Numbered from the stretch's first letter, positions 1 to 7,907 are shown. The stretch is DNA of 64,000 nucleotides from Gammaproteobacteria bacterium (GCA_025359205.1 JANYHD010000029.1:62001-126000), one strand, 5' to 3'. A program made the numbers and translations. Notes: a model not told the origin generated them from the sequence alone.

Positions 1-735
1 GCCCAGCGCCGTAGCCCCCGACAAGGCGATGGTCAGATACACAATTCTCGCGGAGCGATCCGCCGGAGCCGCGCTCGCTGCAGCCAACGGCCCTTCCTGG
101 GAATCGTCTGGCGCCATGCGCGGCGCCACAACCCACGCCAGCGCCGCAACCGCCAGATTGATCGCCACAGCGGCCAGGGTCGCGGTGGTCATACTGAAAT
201 TCCGCAACAGGTAGAAGCCCGCCAGCAGGCAACCGACCACCGCTCCCACCGTGTTGCCGCCGTACAGGTAGCCCCACCATGCCACGCCCGAAGGTGTGCC
301 TTTGATCCAGCGCACAATCGCCGGCAGCGAAGCGCCCATCAAAATCGTGGGAGGCAACAGACACCCTCCCGCCAGAAAGCCGCGCATCAGCATGCCGTCC
401 AGCCCGCTCCCCGCCGCCGAGACGTACACGCGGTTCAGCAGCGGCAGCGTTATCAGCGTGAGCAGCGCAAACACCGCGATCCCGGCCTCAAGACCGGCAT
501 ACACCCGCAGGGGATGCTGCGTCCAGCGGCGGCGCGGTAACCACAGGCTCCCTATACAGAGGCCGCCCATATAGGTCGCGAGCAAAATCCCCATCGAAAT
601 CGATGTGGAGCCGATGGCCAGCTGCAGCAGCTGGTACCACACCACTTCATAAATTAGAGCCGCGCAGCCCGAAGCGGCGAACAGCAGCAGAAGGATGAAA
701 TACAGCGGGGTGCGTGACGAACTGGGCTGGTCCAA
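1..735 (-). CDS. Spermidine-synthase-like polytopic membrane protein, N-terminal part (cut by window edge)
   Basis: The reading frame stays open from a TTG start at 735 to base 1, so about 245 N-terminal residues are visible and the C-terminus lies outside the window. The start begins FILLLLFAASGCAALIYEVV and is followed by motifs such as ATYMGGLCIGS and GASLPAIVRW. These are typical of the membrane half of fused MFS/spermidine-synthase proteins, often annotated as spermidine synthase-like. At least five hydrophobic segments are visible. The TTG start is chosen because GGAG lies six bases upstream and no in-frame ATG precedes the first membrane segment. The gene lies 36 bases downstream of an acidobacterium-type fragment on the same strand, so it may share that foreign origin. 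The aminopropyltransferase half cannot be checked. Confidence 0.7.
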   Translation of the reverse strand, partial: MDQPSSSRTPLYFILLLLFAASGCAALIYEVVWYQLLQLAIGSTSISMGILLATYMGGLCIGSLWLPRRRWTQHPLRVYAGLEAGIAVFALLTLITLPLLNRVYVSAAGSGLDGMLMRGFLAGGCLLPPTILMGASLPAIVRWIKGTPSGVAWWGYLYGGNTVGAVVGCLLAGFYLLRNFSMTTATLAAVAINLAVAALAWVVAPRMAPDDSQEGPLAAASAAPADRSARIVYLTIALSGATALG

Positions 736-771
736 ATGTTTCTCCGAAGACTGCAGCGTAGCACGGGCCCG

Positions 772-1002
772 CTACTTGATGGCTATGGTTGTAGCCGCGG
801 TAACAACCGCTCCGGGCTCGGTGGAGGGCACGCTCGACATCAGCGCGACAGTCGGCACCGCGCTTCCCGAGGGAACCGTCGTCGGAATCCGCACGTTGAT
901 CTGCCACAGGCCCACCAGCGTCGGCGTCAGGCCTGAAAACAGCACGTTTTCCGACGGTATCCCCACCGCTGTTCCGTTGGCGGTGGAGGCGATCAGAATC
1001 CG
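772..1002 (-). pseudogene. C-terminal fragment of a TIGR03437-type (acidobacterial) extracellular protein
   Basis: About 76 residues ending in TTIAIK-stop contain VLFSGLTPTLVGLWQINVRI and a final beta-strand pattern. This matches the TIGR03437 C-terminal domain, which is abundant in Solibacter/Bryobacter-type Acidobacteria at the end of large secreted proteins. No start codon or upstream domains of such a protein are present. The frame runs without a stop into an IS91-type transposase tail, so the gene has been truncated by a rearrangement. The exact junction is inferred from protein similarity and could be off by about 30 bases. Confidence 0.6.
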
Positions 1003-1227
1003 GGGTAGCTCGGTCTGGTACTGCTCCGGGGCCGTACGCTCCAGGTGCGAGGGAATCTTCGCGATGACCTGCGGCTTCTCGACGCTGGCGATGATCTTAA
1101 GCGTGCCGCCGCAGCGGGCGCAGTTCTCGATCTGGATGCCGAACACGCGCTTCAGCCGCCGCGCCCAGCTCATCGCCACGTGCCGCGGTGTCGGCGGCTG
1201 GCCCGGGATCGCGGGCGGCGGCTTTGC
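1003..1227 (-). pseudogene. IS91-family transposase, C-terminal remnant
   Basis: The frame reads IPGQPPTPRHVAMSWARRLK, then RVFGI, a CxxC pair (CARC) and IIASVEKPQVIAKI. This is the conserved C-terminus of IS91/IS801-type (Y2) transposases, which includes a small Cys pair. The catalytic tyrosine region is absent. An in-frame TGA lies just upstream at 1230-1228, so this is a dead fragment of about 75 residues. Downstream it fuses in frame to the acidobacterial fragment. Family assignment rests on recognised conserved sequence, not on a search. Confidence 0.65.
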
Positions 1228-1263
1228 TCACGCGAAAGGGCCTGGCACGGACAGGTGGTTTGA

Positions 1264-1419
1264 GTTTCCTATCCGCCGTCAAGCGCTGCCTTGGCGCGGG
1301 ATGCTGGCCTCATCCGCCCTGTGATGGACCGGGTCTTCCCGTTCGAATCAATCAATGAGGCCATGGCATACGTCGAAGGAGGGCGTGCAAAAGACATGGT
1401 TGTCGTCAGGGTGAGATAG
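1264..1419 (+). pseudogene. Zinc-type alcohol dehydrogenase / quinone oxidoreductase, C-terminal fragment
   Basis: The frame ends GLIRPVMDRVFPFESINEAM, then AYVEGGRAKDMVVVRVR-stop. This is the typical C-terminus of medium-chain dehydrogenase/quinone-oxidoreductase enzymes, where a helix with AxxxxExGRAKGKVV closes the substrate domain. Only about 50 residues remain, because an in-frame TGA sits at 1261-1263. Its 5' part was probably lost at the IS91 junction on its left. It cannot encode a working enzyme. Confidence 0.65.
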
Positions 1420-1545
1420 TAAAGTCGAAAGGGTCTTCGCCTACTCTTCGATCTCATTCGGCCTGCTAAACGTGTTGTCGTACATTCGGACGGACATTCG
1501 AGTTGCTGGTTCGTTGAAAATCATTGTAGACAGTAAGTTACGACG

Positions 1546-1570
1546 CCAGGAGATTATCGAGTGGGAGTGA
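1546..1570 (+). repeat. att-like core repeat A (guaA 3'-end motif)
   Basis: The motif ends GATTATCGAGTGGGAGTGA. In frame it reads Q-E-I-I-E-W-E-stop, like the C-terminus of GMP synthase (GuaA, ...TIEWE). Four further direct copies lie to the right, all in the same orientation. No upstream guaA sequence is present, so this is an attachment-site scar rather than the gene. An arm-like repeat follows at once. Confidence 0.7.
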
Positions 1571-1580
1571 TTCTTGGCCT

Positions 1581-1620
1581 TTCGCCCTCTATTGCCCTCA
1601 AGCAAATCGATCTGACGGTA
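1581..1620 (+). repeat. Arm-like repeat right of att A
   Basis: TTCGCCCTCTATTGCCCTC is followed 12 bases later by CTGACGGTA. The same order recurs beside att B, C, D and E and alone near 24,998. The pattern resembles the arm-type binding region of a tyrosine integrase, but that role is inferred. The left end of an IS6-type element follows five bases after the block. Confidence 0.55.
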
Positions 1621-1625
1621 AAAAT

Positions 1626-2465
1626 GGGTTCTGGTGCAGCGGCGGGCATGCGCCCACTATTCTGGCTCTTCTTAGGAGCCCACAATGACCCGACCCCCAG
1701 CCCGTGACGCCATGTACCGTGGCCGTGTCTTTGACGCGGAGATCATCGAGCCGTGCATGCGCTGGTACATCACCTACCGGCTGAGCTATCGGGATCTCGT
1801 GGCCATGATGGCCGAGCGGGGCGTGTAGGTGTCGCACACAACAATTCTGCGCTGGGTGATTCGGTACGTAGCGGAGTTCGAGAAGCGGTGGCACCGCTTC
1901 GCGCGCCGTATCGGCTCGTCTTGGAGGGTCGGTGAGATTTACGTCTGTATTCGTGGCACGTGGCACTATCTCTATCGCGCCGTCGATAGGCAGGGCATGA
2001 CCGTGGACTTCCTGCTCCGGCCGGATCGAGGCGTCGCCGCCGCGCAAGCCTTCTTCAGGAAGGCCCTGACCACCAATCCGACTCGGTGGCCGAGAAAGGT
2101 GACCCGGGACGGCCATGTGCCGAGTCATTGCGCGGTGCGGCTCCTGCGGCGGGAGAATCCAAAGTGGAAATACGTGGAAGTGCGCTGCAGCAAGTACCTC
2201 AACAACATCGTTGCGCAGGACCATCGAGCCATCAAGCGACGCTGCGCGTCGATGACGGGGTTCAAGTCATTCGCTAACGCTTCGGTCACGATCTCGGGGA
2301 TCGACCTGGCTCATCGGATTCACAAGCGGCAGTTCTCGCTCGGGCCTGGCCGCCGTCCGCGGCATTGGTCCCTCAAGCAGCAATGGGAGCGGGCTCTGGC
2401 GTAACTCACCCCGGGACACAACCCGGGATTGGTTGGTCTTCGCGTCCGCGGATGCACCAGAACCC
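1626..2465 (+). mobile_element. IS6-family insertion sequence, copy 1 (inactive)
   Basis: The element is 840 bases long. Its terminal inverted repeats begin GGGTTCTGGTGCA on the left (1626) and end TGCACCAGAACCC on the right (2465), as IS6/IS26/IS240 elements do. It contains one transposase gene. The flanking eight bases (GTAAAAAT and TATTTGTA) do not match, so no target duplication remains. This fits a cointegrate or deletion history. The right repeat overlaps by one base the stop codon of the neighbouring regulator. Confidence 0.85.
1685..2404 (+). pseudogene. IS6-family transposase with internal stop and lost catalytic residues
   Basis: The 240-codon frame starts MTRPPARDAMYRG and covers the whole family length, but a TAG interrupts it at 1826-1828. 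A helix-turn-helix region (LSYRDLVAMM...VSHTTILRW) precedes the DDE catalytic core. The first catalytic Asp region, normally W-R-V-D-E-T-Y, reads WRVGEIY. The Glu region, normally N-N-I-V-E-Q-D-H, reads NNIVAQDH. The element therefore cannot transpose by itself. Copy 2 at 6828 is related but clearly diverged. Confidence 0.85.
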
Positions 2466-4405
2466 TATTTGTATTCGGTCCTCGCGGTCTCCAGCCTCTG
2501 CTTGAGATCGGACAGCAGGCGCTTGAATTCCGGATTACTGTGGAGCGGCTGCAGCAGTGGGTCGTTTGCGAACCACGGAAAGCAGGGAAATCCGCTGTCT
2601 GCCGCTTTCCGGAGCCAGGTGAGCGCCCGCGCCGATTGCCCGAGCTGGGCATACGCGACTCCCAAGGAATAGGCGACGTGATGGTCCATGTACGCGGCCG
2701 CCAGGGTTTGAGCCAGCAGTGAATTCGCCTGCTCTCGGTCGCCGCTGGCGGCCGTAAAACTCGCGAGCGTCGCTCTCGATCTCTGCTCGGCTTGCGCGCT
2801 GCCGCGTAGCGATCGCAGAATCTCTTCTGCTTCGCGGTGATCGCCGGTGTAGTAGAGCGTCTGCGCGTAGTACCAATCGCTGACCGTGGGACCGCTCAAT
2901 GCGCGGGCCTGCTCCAGCCACTTCTTTGCGTCACCAAATCTGCCCCCGACGAGCGCCGCGGTTCCGCGCAGCCGGAACGGCTCCAGGCGGTTGACGGGAT
3001 CGATGTCCAGGCCCGCTGCGACTTCGTTCTCGATGAGCTCCACCAATCCCAGGTGATAGAAGGCCCGTGCGAGATCGTAGTGCGGCCGCGCAAGGCTCGA
3101 ATTCAGTGCCAGCGCCTGCCGGCTCTCGCTGATCGTTCGCGGCCAGTCAAAATCGGCTTGGCCATAAACGGCCGCGAGCGCCTCGTGTACTTCGGCGAGC
3201 TCGGGGTCCATTTGCAGGGCGAGGGCGGCCTCGCGCTGCGCCCGCTCGCGCCACATCACGACCTCATCCGCTGCAGCAAAGCGCAGCTGCATCTGGGCGC
3301 TGGCGGACGCAAGTCCGGCGTGGGCCAGGACGTAACTCTGATCCACCTTGAGTGCGGCATCAAACGACGCGATGGCCGTGAGGGTTCCCTCCTTCGTGAA
3401 ACGCAGGAGCTCGGATCGACCCTTCAAGTACGACTCGTAGGCCTGCGGGTTGGACGTGTATCGTCGATCGAGGCGCGCCCGCTCGGCGGGAGTGACGGGA
3501 ATCTTCAGCGTGCCCGCAACCTCCACCGCCACCGCATCTTCCAGAGTCAGCAGATGTTCGCGCGGCAGGTCGTAGTGCTGAGCCCAAAGCGAAACCATGT
3601 CAGCGCCACGGACCAGCTGCAGCGTGACCCGGATGTTGTCGCCGGTTTCCTGCAACGTGCCGGTAAGCAGGTAGTCCGCTTCGAGCAGGTGAGCGAGTTC
3701 TGGCAAAGGGTGCGCGGCTGGATTCGCATGAATGACCGCGCCCGTGGGTCGAACGCGGATCTCTCCGGCACGGGCCAGGCGCGCCGTGATCGCATCAGGG
3801 ATTCCGACGGCAAGATAGCCGATGTCCTTTGGTCGATTGAGTACTTCGAAGGGCAGAACCGCGAGCGTCGCCCGTGGCGATGGCGTGCTTCGCTGTGCTT
3901 CACTTTCCCGCCGTGTGAGGTATGAGAGGCTCAAGCCGATCGCCGCCAGCGCGGCGGCAAGCAGCAGCCATCCGAGGACTCGTGAACGACCGCGCGCGCT
4001 GGTTGCGATCGGGCTAGTCGGTGGGGGGGCGCGGTCCGAAGCCTGTGCCGATGCCGGCGCCGCACCGTCATCGAGGCGAACCTCGGCGATGAAGCGATAG
4101 CCGCGCTTCGGAATGGTCTCAATGAACCGGGGGTTGTCGGCATCGTCCCCGAGTGCCAGGCGAATCTGCTTGATGCAGTGATTGAGTCCCTGCTCAAAGT
4201 CGACGAACGTTCCGGGTCCCCAGACCCGCTCACAGAGTTCCTGTCGGGTCACCAGTTGCCCGGCGTGCGTAGACAAGCAGATAAGGATCTTGAGCGGTTG
4301 CGGCGGCAACCTGATGAGCGCGCCGCTCTTACGCAGCTGCTCCTCTCTGATGTTGAGCTCGAAGGTCGCGAAGCGGACCCATGGGCTGTCAGGTGTTGCG
4401 CTCAT
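2465..4405 (-). CDS. Winged-helix (OmpR/CadC-type) transmembrane regulator with TolB-like and TPR domains
   Basis: The protein has 646 residues. Residues 10-110 form a trans_reg_C winged helix (LVTRQELCERVWGPGTFVDF, then NPRFIETIPKRGYRF). One membrane segment follows at about 143-163. A TolB N-terminal-like domain begins ATLAVLPFEVLNRPKDIGYL at about 178, and TPR-type repeats fill the rest. This places a cytoplasmic DNA-binding head on the membrane with an outside sensor. The FVDFEQGLN and GDDADNPRFIETIPKRGYRF features and this domain order are especially common in Acidobacteria, so transfer is likely. The target genes are unknown. The gene faces away from the rhodanese gene at 4585. Confidence 0.8.
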   Translation of the reverse strand: MSATPDSPWVRFATFELNIREEQLRKSGALIRLPPQPLKILICLSTHAGQLVTRQELCERVWGPGTFVDFEQGLNHCIKQIRLALGDDADNPRFIETIPKRGYRFIAEVRLDDGAAPASAQASDRAPPPTSPIATSARGRSRVLGWLLLAAALAAIGLSLSYLTRRESEAQRSTPSPRATLAVLPFEVLNRPKDIGYLAVGIPDAITARLARAGEIRVRPTGAVIHANPAAHPLPELAHLLEADYLLTGTLQETGDNIRVTLQLVRGADMVSLWAQHYDLPREHLLTLEDAVAVEVAGTLKIPVTPAERARLDRRYTSNPQAYESYLKGRSELLRFTKEGTLTAIASFDAALKVDQSYVLAHAGLASASAQMQLRFAAADEVVMWRERAQREAALALQMDPELAEVHEALAAVYGQADFDWPRTISESRQALALNSSLARPHYDLARAFYHLGLVELIENEVAAGLDIDPVNRLEPFRLRGTAALVGGRFGDAKKWLEQARALSGPTVSDWYYAQTLYYTGDHREAEEILRSLRGSAQAEQRSRATLASFTAASGDREQANSLLAQTLAAAYMDHHVAYSLGVAYAQLGQSARALTWLRKAADSGFPCFPWFANDPLLQPLHSNPEFKRLLSDLKQRLETARTEYK

Positions 4406-4584
4406 GGTCGCCTGCTACGGCGAATGATCGCCGCTCAGCTCGCCGCGAAAGCTGCCGGAATCCAACCACTTGCGTGTCCACAAAAATATCCCGGAACGCT
4501 CCGTTCGCATCCATTGCCGGTCGGGAACCGCGCGCCTACGGTCGGTCGCGAGTTTCGTGCATTACCAGGAACAGGAGACCGATT

Positions 4585-5385
4585 ATGAATACTCCCTACG
4601 CGCTATTAAAGCACGGTCTGGCCGCGGCCGGGGTCGCGCTGGCGGCGGCCGTTACTTGCAGCAGCTCGGCGCAAGCGCAAGCGGTACCCACGATCTTTCA
4701 GGCCACTCTGCAAGAGCCCAGGCAACTCACCCCCGAAATCAGCACTGAAGATCTGCTGAAGATTCTGGCGAGCAGCAGTGAACCGGTCCTCGACGTCCGA
4801 TCACGACTCGAATATGCGATCGCGCATATTCCCGGAGCGCTCAACATACCTGAGCAGGAAGTCGCCCAGATCGTCGCGCAATACCCGGATCCGACAACGC
4901 AGATGACTCTGACCTGCAACGGTCCCTTCTGCGGCAAGAGCAAGCGGACCTCGGAGCAACTCGTCTTTGCGGGTTACATCAACGTGAAGCGGTATCAGCT
5001 CGGCATGCCGATCTGGCGTGCGCTCGGCAACACCGTGCAAACCGACCTCGCTGGATTCATCTATATCTTCAAAGCGGATCACACGGCGGTCTTCGTGGAT
5101 GCGAGAACGCCGCAGGAATTTCAGTCCAAGACCATCCGCTGCGCCGTAAACATTTTGGCCGGCGAGGCGACGGTGGCGAACGATGACGGCCGCCTGCCCA
5201 ACTGGGACAAAGGGACGCGGGTCGTTGTGTTCGCCAATACCCCGGCAGATGCCAGGAAAGTCGCGGCTGAGATTGCGAAGAAAGCTTATTGGAACAGCAG
5301 CTATTTCGGCGGCACTTTCACGGACCTCTGGCATGCGCGTCTGCTGGAACGCGAATCCGAATGGCGTTGCCCGGGTCCGCAGTGA
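4585..5385 (+). CDS. Secreted tandem rhodanese-like protein
   Basis: The product has 266 residues with a signal peptide (LAAAGVALAAAVTCSSSAQA). Two rhodanese-like domains follow. The first has VLDVRSRLEYAIAHIPGALN and an active-loop cysteine at residue 111 in CNGPFCGKS, with a second Cys at 116. The second has VFVDARTPQEFQSKTIRCAV but no clear active loop, so it may be structural. Sulfur transfer or a redox role in the periplasm is inferred. The ATG at 4585 is preferred because AGGAG lies nine bases upstream and a signal peptide follows at once; a longer in-frame start is possible. The gene lies between att A and att B and is probably cargo. Confidence 0.75.
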   Translation: MNTPYALLKHGLAAAGVALAAAVTCSSSAQAQAVPTIFQATLQEPRQLTPEISTEDLLKILASSSEPVLDVRSRLEYAIAHIPGALNIPEQEVAQIVAQYPDPTTQMTLTCNGPFCGKSKRTSEQLVFAGYINVKRYQLGMPIWRALGNTVQTDLAGFIYIFKADHTAVFVDARTPQEFQSKTIRCAVNILAGEATVANDDGRLPNWDKGTRVVVFANTPADARKVAAEIAKKAYWNSSYFGGTFTDLWHARLLERESEWRCPGPQ

Positions 5386-5537
5386 CAAGAGGACATATGA
5401 ACAGATATCCCGACGGCTAAATGAAAGTATGACGGCGGCTGTTTGCAAGTCACCGTCATACGTGCTCAAAAGGAAGAGCTTGTTCAGAAAGATGCCGGCC
5501 TTCGTTCGTCCCGGAGGCATTGACCGAGTAGGGTCTG

Positions 5538-5598
5538 TCGCCACCTATCGTCAACTATCGGCGCCAAGCAAAATGGTGTGACGGTGTATCTGACGGTA
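5538..5598 (+). repeat. Arm-like repeat left of att B
   Basis: TCGCCACCTATCGTCAACTA is followed by TCGGCGCCAAGCAAAA and two GACGGT blocks, ending CTGACGGTA. The order and spacing match the blocks near the other att copies. Together with the att B core and the right arm it fills the 570-base stretch between the rhodanese and PepSY genes, in which I see no coding gene. Confidence 0.55.
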
Positions 5599-5652
5599 AA
5601 ATTGGTGCGCGCCGACACGAAGTCATTTGCTTTCAAATGCTTGCAAGTGCCG

Positions 5653-5673
5653 GCAACGATTGAGTGGGAGTGA
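5653..5673 (+). repeat. att-like core repeat B (best guaA 3'-end match)
   Basis: CCGGCAACGATTGAGTGGGA followed by GTGA reads P-A-T-I-E-W-E-stop. This is identical to the last residues of Escherichia coli GuaA (...PPATIEWE). Of the five copies this is the clearest evidence that the array derives from insertion at the 3' end of guaA. There is no guaA body upstream; the frame is closed within a short distance. Confidence 0.75.
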
Positions 5674-5688
5674 ATTAGTCCTGTCGGG

Positions 5689-5821
5689 ATCTATCGGCGT
5701 CTATCGCCATGAGCGGCTAAGTCGCTGGCAACAATCGAAAAGCGGGAAAATTGTCCGAAAGAGCTTTCGCTGTTTATCGTTTGTTGTCGCCACCAAGCGA
5801 AACGCAGGGTAATTCTGACGG
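5689..5821 (+). repeat. Arm-like repeats right of att B
   Basis: CTATCGGCGTCTATCGCCAT lies at 5691, and TCGCCACCAAGCGAAACGCA followed by CTGACGG ends the block at 5821. The two halves are separated by about 70 bases with no repeat that I can see. They mirror the order found around the other cores, which suggests a complete attP-like structure left by an excised or decayed element. Confidence 0.5.
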
Positions 5822-5956
5822 CCATAGTTCTAAGTCCCGGCCGGCCACTCATTCTTGGCGTCAACTGTGCATGCGGCATCGCAAAACCTCTGAAGGTCTG
5901 GGCGCTTCGTGACCCAGACCTTTCGAGTTATAAGGTTCCTGGCCACAGGGGGCGGT

Positions 5957-6268
5957 TCAATCCGGATGCGGACCCTCCTTCTTGTTCTCCAGGACCTTGC
6001 CGGTAGCAGCGTCCACGCCCACTTCGTAAGTCGATGAGCTAATCTTGATATCGAAGGAGTAGCGCAGTCCGCTACCACCGCGCTCCCGCTCGAGCTCTTC
6101 GTCGGTGATGGTGCCTGGCCGTGCCCGCAGCGCGATTTCACGAGCCTGCGTCAGACTGACTTTCGCCTGGGCCGCGAGTTCTTCACCCTTATATGCGAGG
6201 GCTGATTGAGAAAGCGCCACGATCGCGACGGCCGAGCCTAGTAAGGTGAGATGCCGAGATTTGTTCAT
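5957..6268 (-). CDS. PepSY-domain periplasmic protein
   Basis: The product has 103 residues. A signal peptide (HLTLLGSAVAIVALSQSALA) is followed by one PepSY domain: KVSLTQAREIALRARPGTIT, then YSFDIKISSSTYEVGVDAAT-G. PepSY domains are thought to inhibit or chaperone proteins outside the cytoplasm, and no partner is encoded nearby. The start at 6268 is chosen because GGAGAG lies about seven bases upstream; starts at 6274, 6283 or 6295 would only add residues before the signal peptide. The gene sits alone between att B and att C, so it may be the only cargo left of one inserted element. Confidence 0.75.
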   Translation of the reverse strand: MNKSRHLTLLGSAVAIVALSQSALAYKGEELAAQAKVSLTQAREIALRARPGTITDEELERERGGSGLRYSFDIKISSSTYEVGVDAATGKVLENKKEGPHPD

Positions 6269-6491
6269 TTCCATGCTCTCCATGTCTTCCTGCATTGAAA
6301 CGTGTCCGGTTCAGCGAGCTGCCGCCGGACTCTCCCCGACCTTCGAGGTCATTGCTGAGACAGATGGGGATAGAATTACCCAATGCAAGTGCTGCAGACC
6401 AGTCCTAAAGACTGAGCTACAGGAATTTGCCGGATGGAACCGCCGCAGCCCGTACGACATCCGGCTTCGTGATGCAAGATGTGAAGAGCCT

Positions 6492-6552
6492 TTCGCCATC
6501 AATCGGCGTCTATCGCGCTCAAGCAGCATTTAGTGTCGGTAGATCTGACGGC
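6492..6552 (+). repeat. Arm-like repeat left of att C
   Basis: TCGCCATCAATCGGCGTCTA then TCGCGCTCAAGCAGCA is followed by TCTGACGG near 6545. It matches the arm blocks left of att B, D and E in order and spacing. I see no gene between 6296 and 6827 apart from these repeats and the att C core. Confidence 0.5.
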
Positions 6553-6607
6553 AAATTTGGGTAACTCGAATGCAGATGGACGGTCTTTTCAACGGCTTGA
6601 AAACGTC

Positions 6608-6629
6608 GGAGACGATTGAGTGAGAGTGA
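6608..6629 (+). repeat. att-like core repeat C (mutated guaA 3'-end motif)
   Basis: GACGATTGAGTGAGAGTGA differs from the other cores by one base in the Trp codon (TGG to TGA), so it reads E-T-I-E-stop. It keeps the orientation of the other copies and has arm-like repeats on both sides. The stop mutation means it could not restore a functional guaA end. Confidence 0.65.
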
Positions 6630-6640
6630 ATCATGACCCT

Positions 6641-6762
6641 TCGCCACCTATCGCGCACTATCGCGAATCAAAACTAACGTCCTGTTTCCAAACGTTTTTC
6701 CTCTCGCCATCTATCGCTGACTATCGCTGACTATCGCGGGCCAGCGGCAAATTCTGACGGTA
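6641..6762 (+). repeat. Arm-like TATCGC repeat cluster right of att C
   Basis: TCGCCACCTATCGCGCACTA starts the block. Three CTATCGCTGA/CTATCGCG units follow in tandem near 6711-6738, and the block ends CTGACGGTA at 6762. It leads straight into the left end of IS6 copy 2 and then a truncated integrase gene. This is the order att, arm, int expected at the integrase end of an island. Confidence 0.55.
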
Positions 6763-6767
6763 TTACT

Positions 6768-7603
6768 GGGTTTTGGTGCATTGCCGGTCTGGCCTAGAAT
6801 TCGCGCCCCTTTTGAGAGGAGGCGCCGATGACAATTCGCATTTCACGCGACCCGATTTATCGGCGGCGTCGCTTTTCGGCTGAAACCATTGAGCTCTGCG
6901 TTCGCTGGTACATCACGTATCGACTTAGCTATCGCGACCTAGCCGCAATGATGGCCGAGCGCGCGATTGCTGTCTCCCACACTACGGTTATGCGCTGGGT
7001 GCTGCGGTACGTGCCCGAATACGAGCACCGGTGGGCGCGCTTTGCACGGCCGCCGGGTTCGTCCTGGCGAATGAACGAGACCGCCGTACCTGTTCGCGGC
7101 GGCCGGCACTACCTTTACCGTGCGGTGGACAAGGGTGGGAAGTCCGTCGCGTCTTTACTTTGCAATGATCGCAACATGGAATCTGCACAAGCATTTTTCC
7201 GTTCGGCCGTCGCCCAGGTTGGGGTACCTTGGCCCGACAAGATCAATCTCGACGGGAATAAGGCCACCCACCGAGGCTTGCGTCTGCTCACCAAGGAGGA
7301 TTGCCGCTGGCGGGCCGTAGAAATACGTGCACGCCGCTACCTGAATAATGTGGTTGAGCAGGATCATCGGGCGATCAAACAGCGATGCGCTTCGATGCGA
7401 GGACTCAAGTCTTTTCGCTCGGCGGCGATTACTCTGGCCGGAATCGAGCTGGCACATCGCATCCGCAAAGGGCAGCACTCGCTGCCGATTACGCGGCAGG
7501 GACATCGGTCCTCGCTCAAGGAGATGTGGGACTCCGCACTGGGTCAGGTGAACGAGCAGGTTCTATACGACAACGGCTGTTTTCCGTTAATGCACCAGAT
7601 CTC
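6768..7603 (+). mobile_element. IS6-family insertion sequence, copy 2 (decayed right end)
   Basis: The left repeat is GGGTTTTGGTGCA (6768). The right repeat has decayed to TGCACCAGATCTC (7591-7603). The length of about 836 bases agrees with copy 1. No matching eight-base target duplication is visible. Like copy 1 it begins five or six bases after a CTGACGGTA arm motif, although the two transposases differ at nearly half of their residues. Confidence 0.75.
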
Positions 7604-7907
7604 AAGGGCAACGCGAGGAGGCGCGGAAGAAGTACTTATGCCCCTGATTCGCCCGGTCCGCTTCCCGAGGAAGGTCTCGTTCGGTCGTAACTTGTATCTC
7701 CTCGTCACGCCGAAGGGCGGGCGGTTCTGGCGGTTTTGTTATCGACATGGTGGAAAGCGGAAGACGCTTGCGCTTGGAATATACCCAGATGTGCCTATGG
7801 CTCGCGCGCGGTCGCGACACCAGGCTGCTCGCCAGTTGCTTGCGGCGGGTGTCGATCCTTCCCTCAAACGGCATGAGCTACGACGTGACGGCAAGTTGGC
7901 GGACTAG
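6828..7907 (+). pseudogene. Chimeric frame: IS6-type transposase read through into an integrase fragment
   Basis: Residues 1-240 are an IS6-type transposase with an HTH region and DDE core. Its first catalytic Asp is replaced (WRMNETA instead of a D-E-T motif), while the VEQDH Glu is kept. The normal stop is missing. The frame continues for 120 residues through the decayed right repeat into the N-terminal arm-binding domain of a P4-type integrase. The start is supported by GAGAGGAGG upstream. A transposase with the Asp lost is not expected to be active, so the whole frame is treated as broken, though it could still be translated. Confidence 0.75.
7638..7907 (+). pseudogene. P4-type tyrosine integrase, N-terminal arm-binding (DUF4102) fragment
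   Basis: From MPLIRPVRF the frame carries YLLVTPKGGRFWRFCYRHGG, KRKTLALGIYPDVPMARARS and AARQLLAAGVDPS. This is the DUF4102 arm-DNA-binding domain of P4-like integrases. It stops at 7907, so the core-binding and catalytic domains (R-H-R-Y) are missing. It lies downstream of att C in the same orientation, as an island integrase would. It is probably the remnant of the recombinase that made the guaA-end array. Confidence 0.8.

Noticed and set aside
1618-2473. Target-site duplication around IS6 copy 1
   Set aside because: The flanking octamers GTAAAAAT and TATTTGTA differ, so no simple insertion can be claimed.
6641-6762. Tandem TATCGC units considered as a CRISPR-like array
   Set aside because: Units are about 10 bases, spacers are irregular or absent, and no cas gene is near; they fit integrase arm repeats better.
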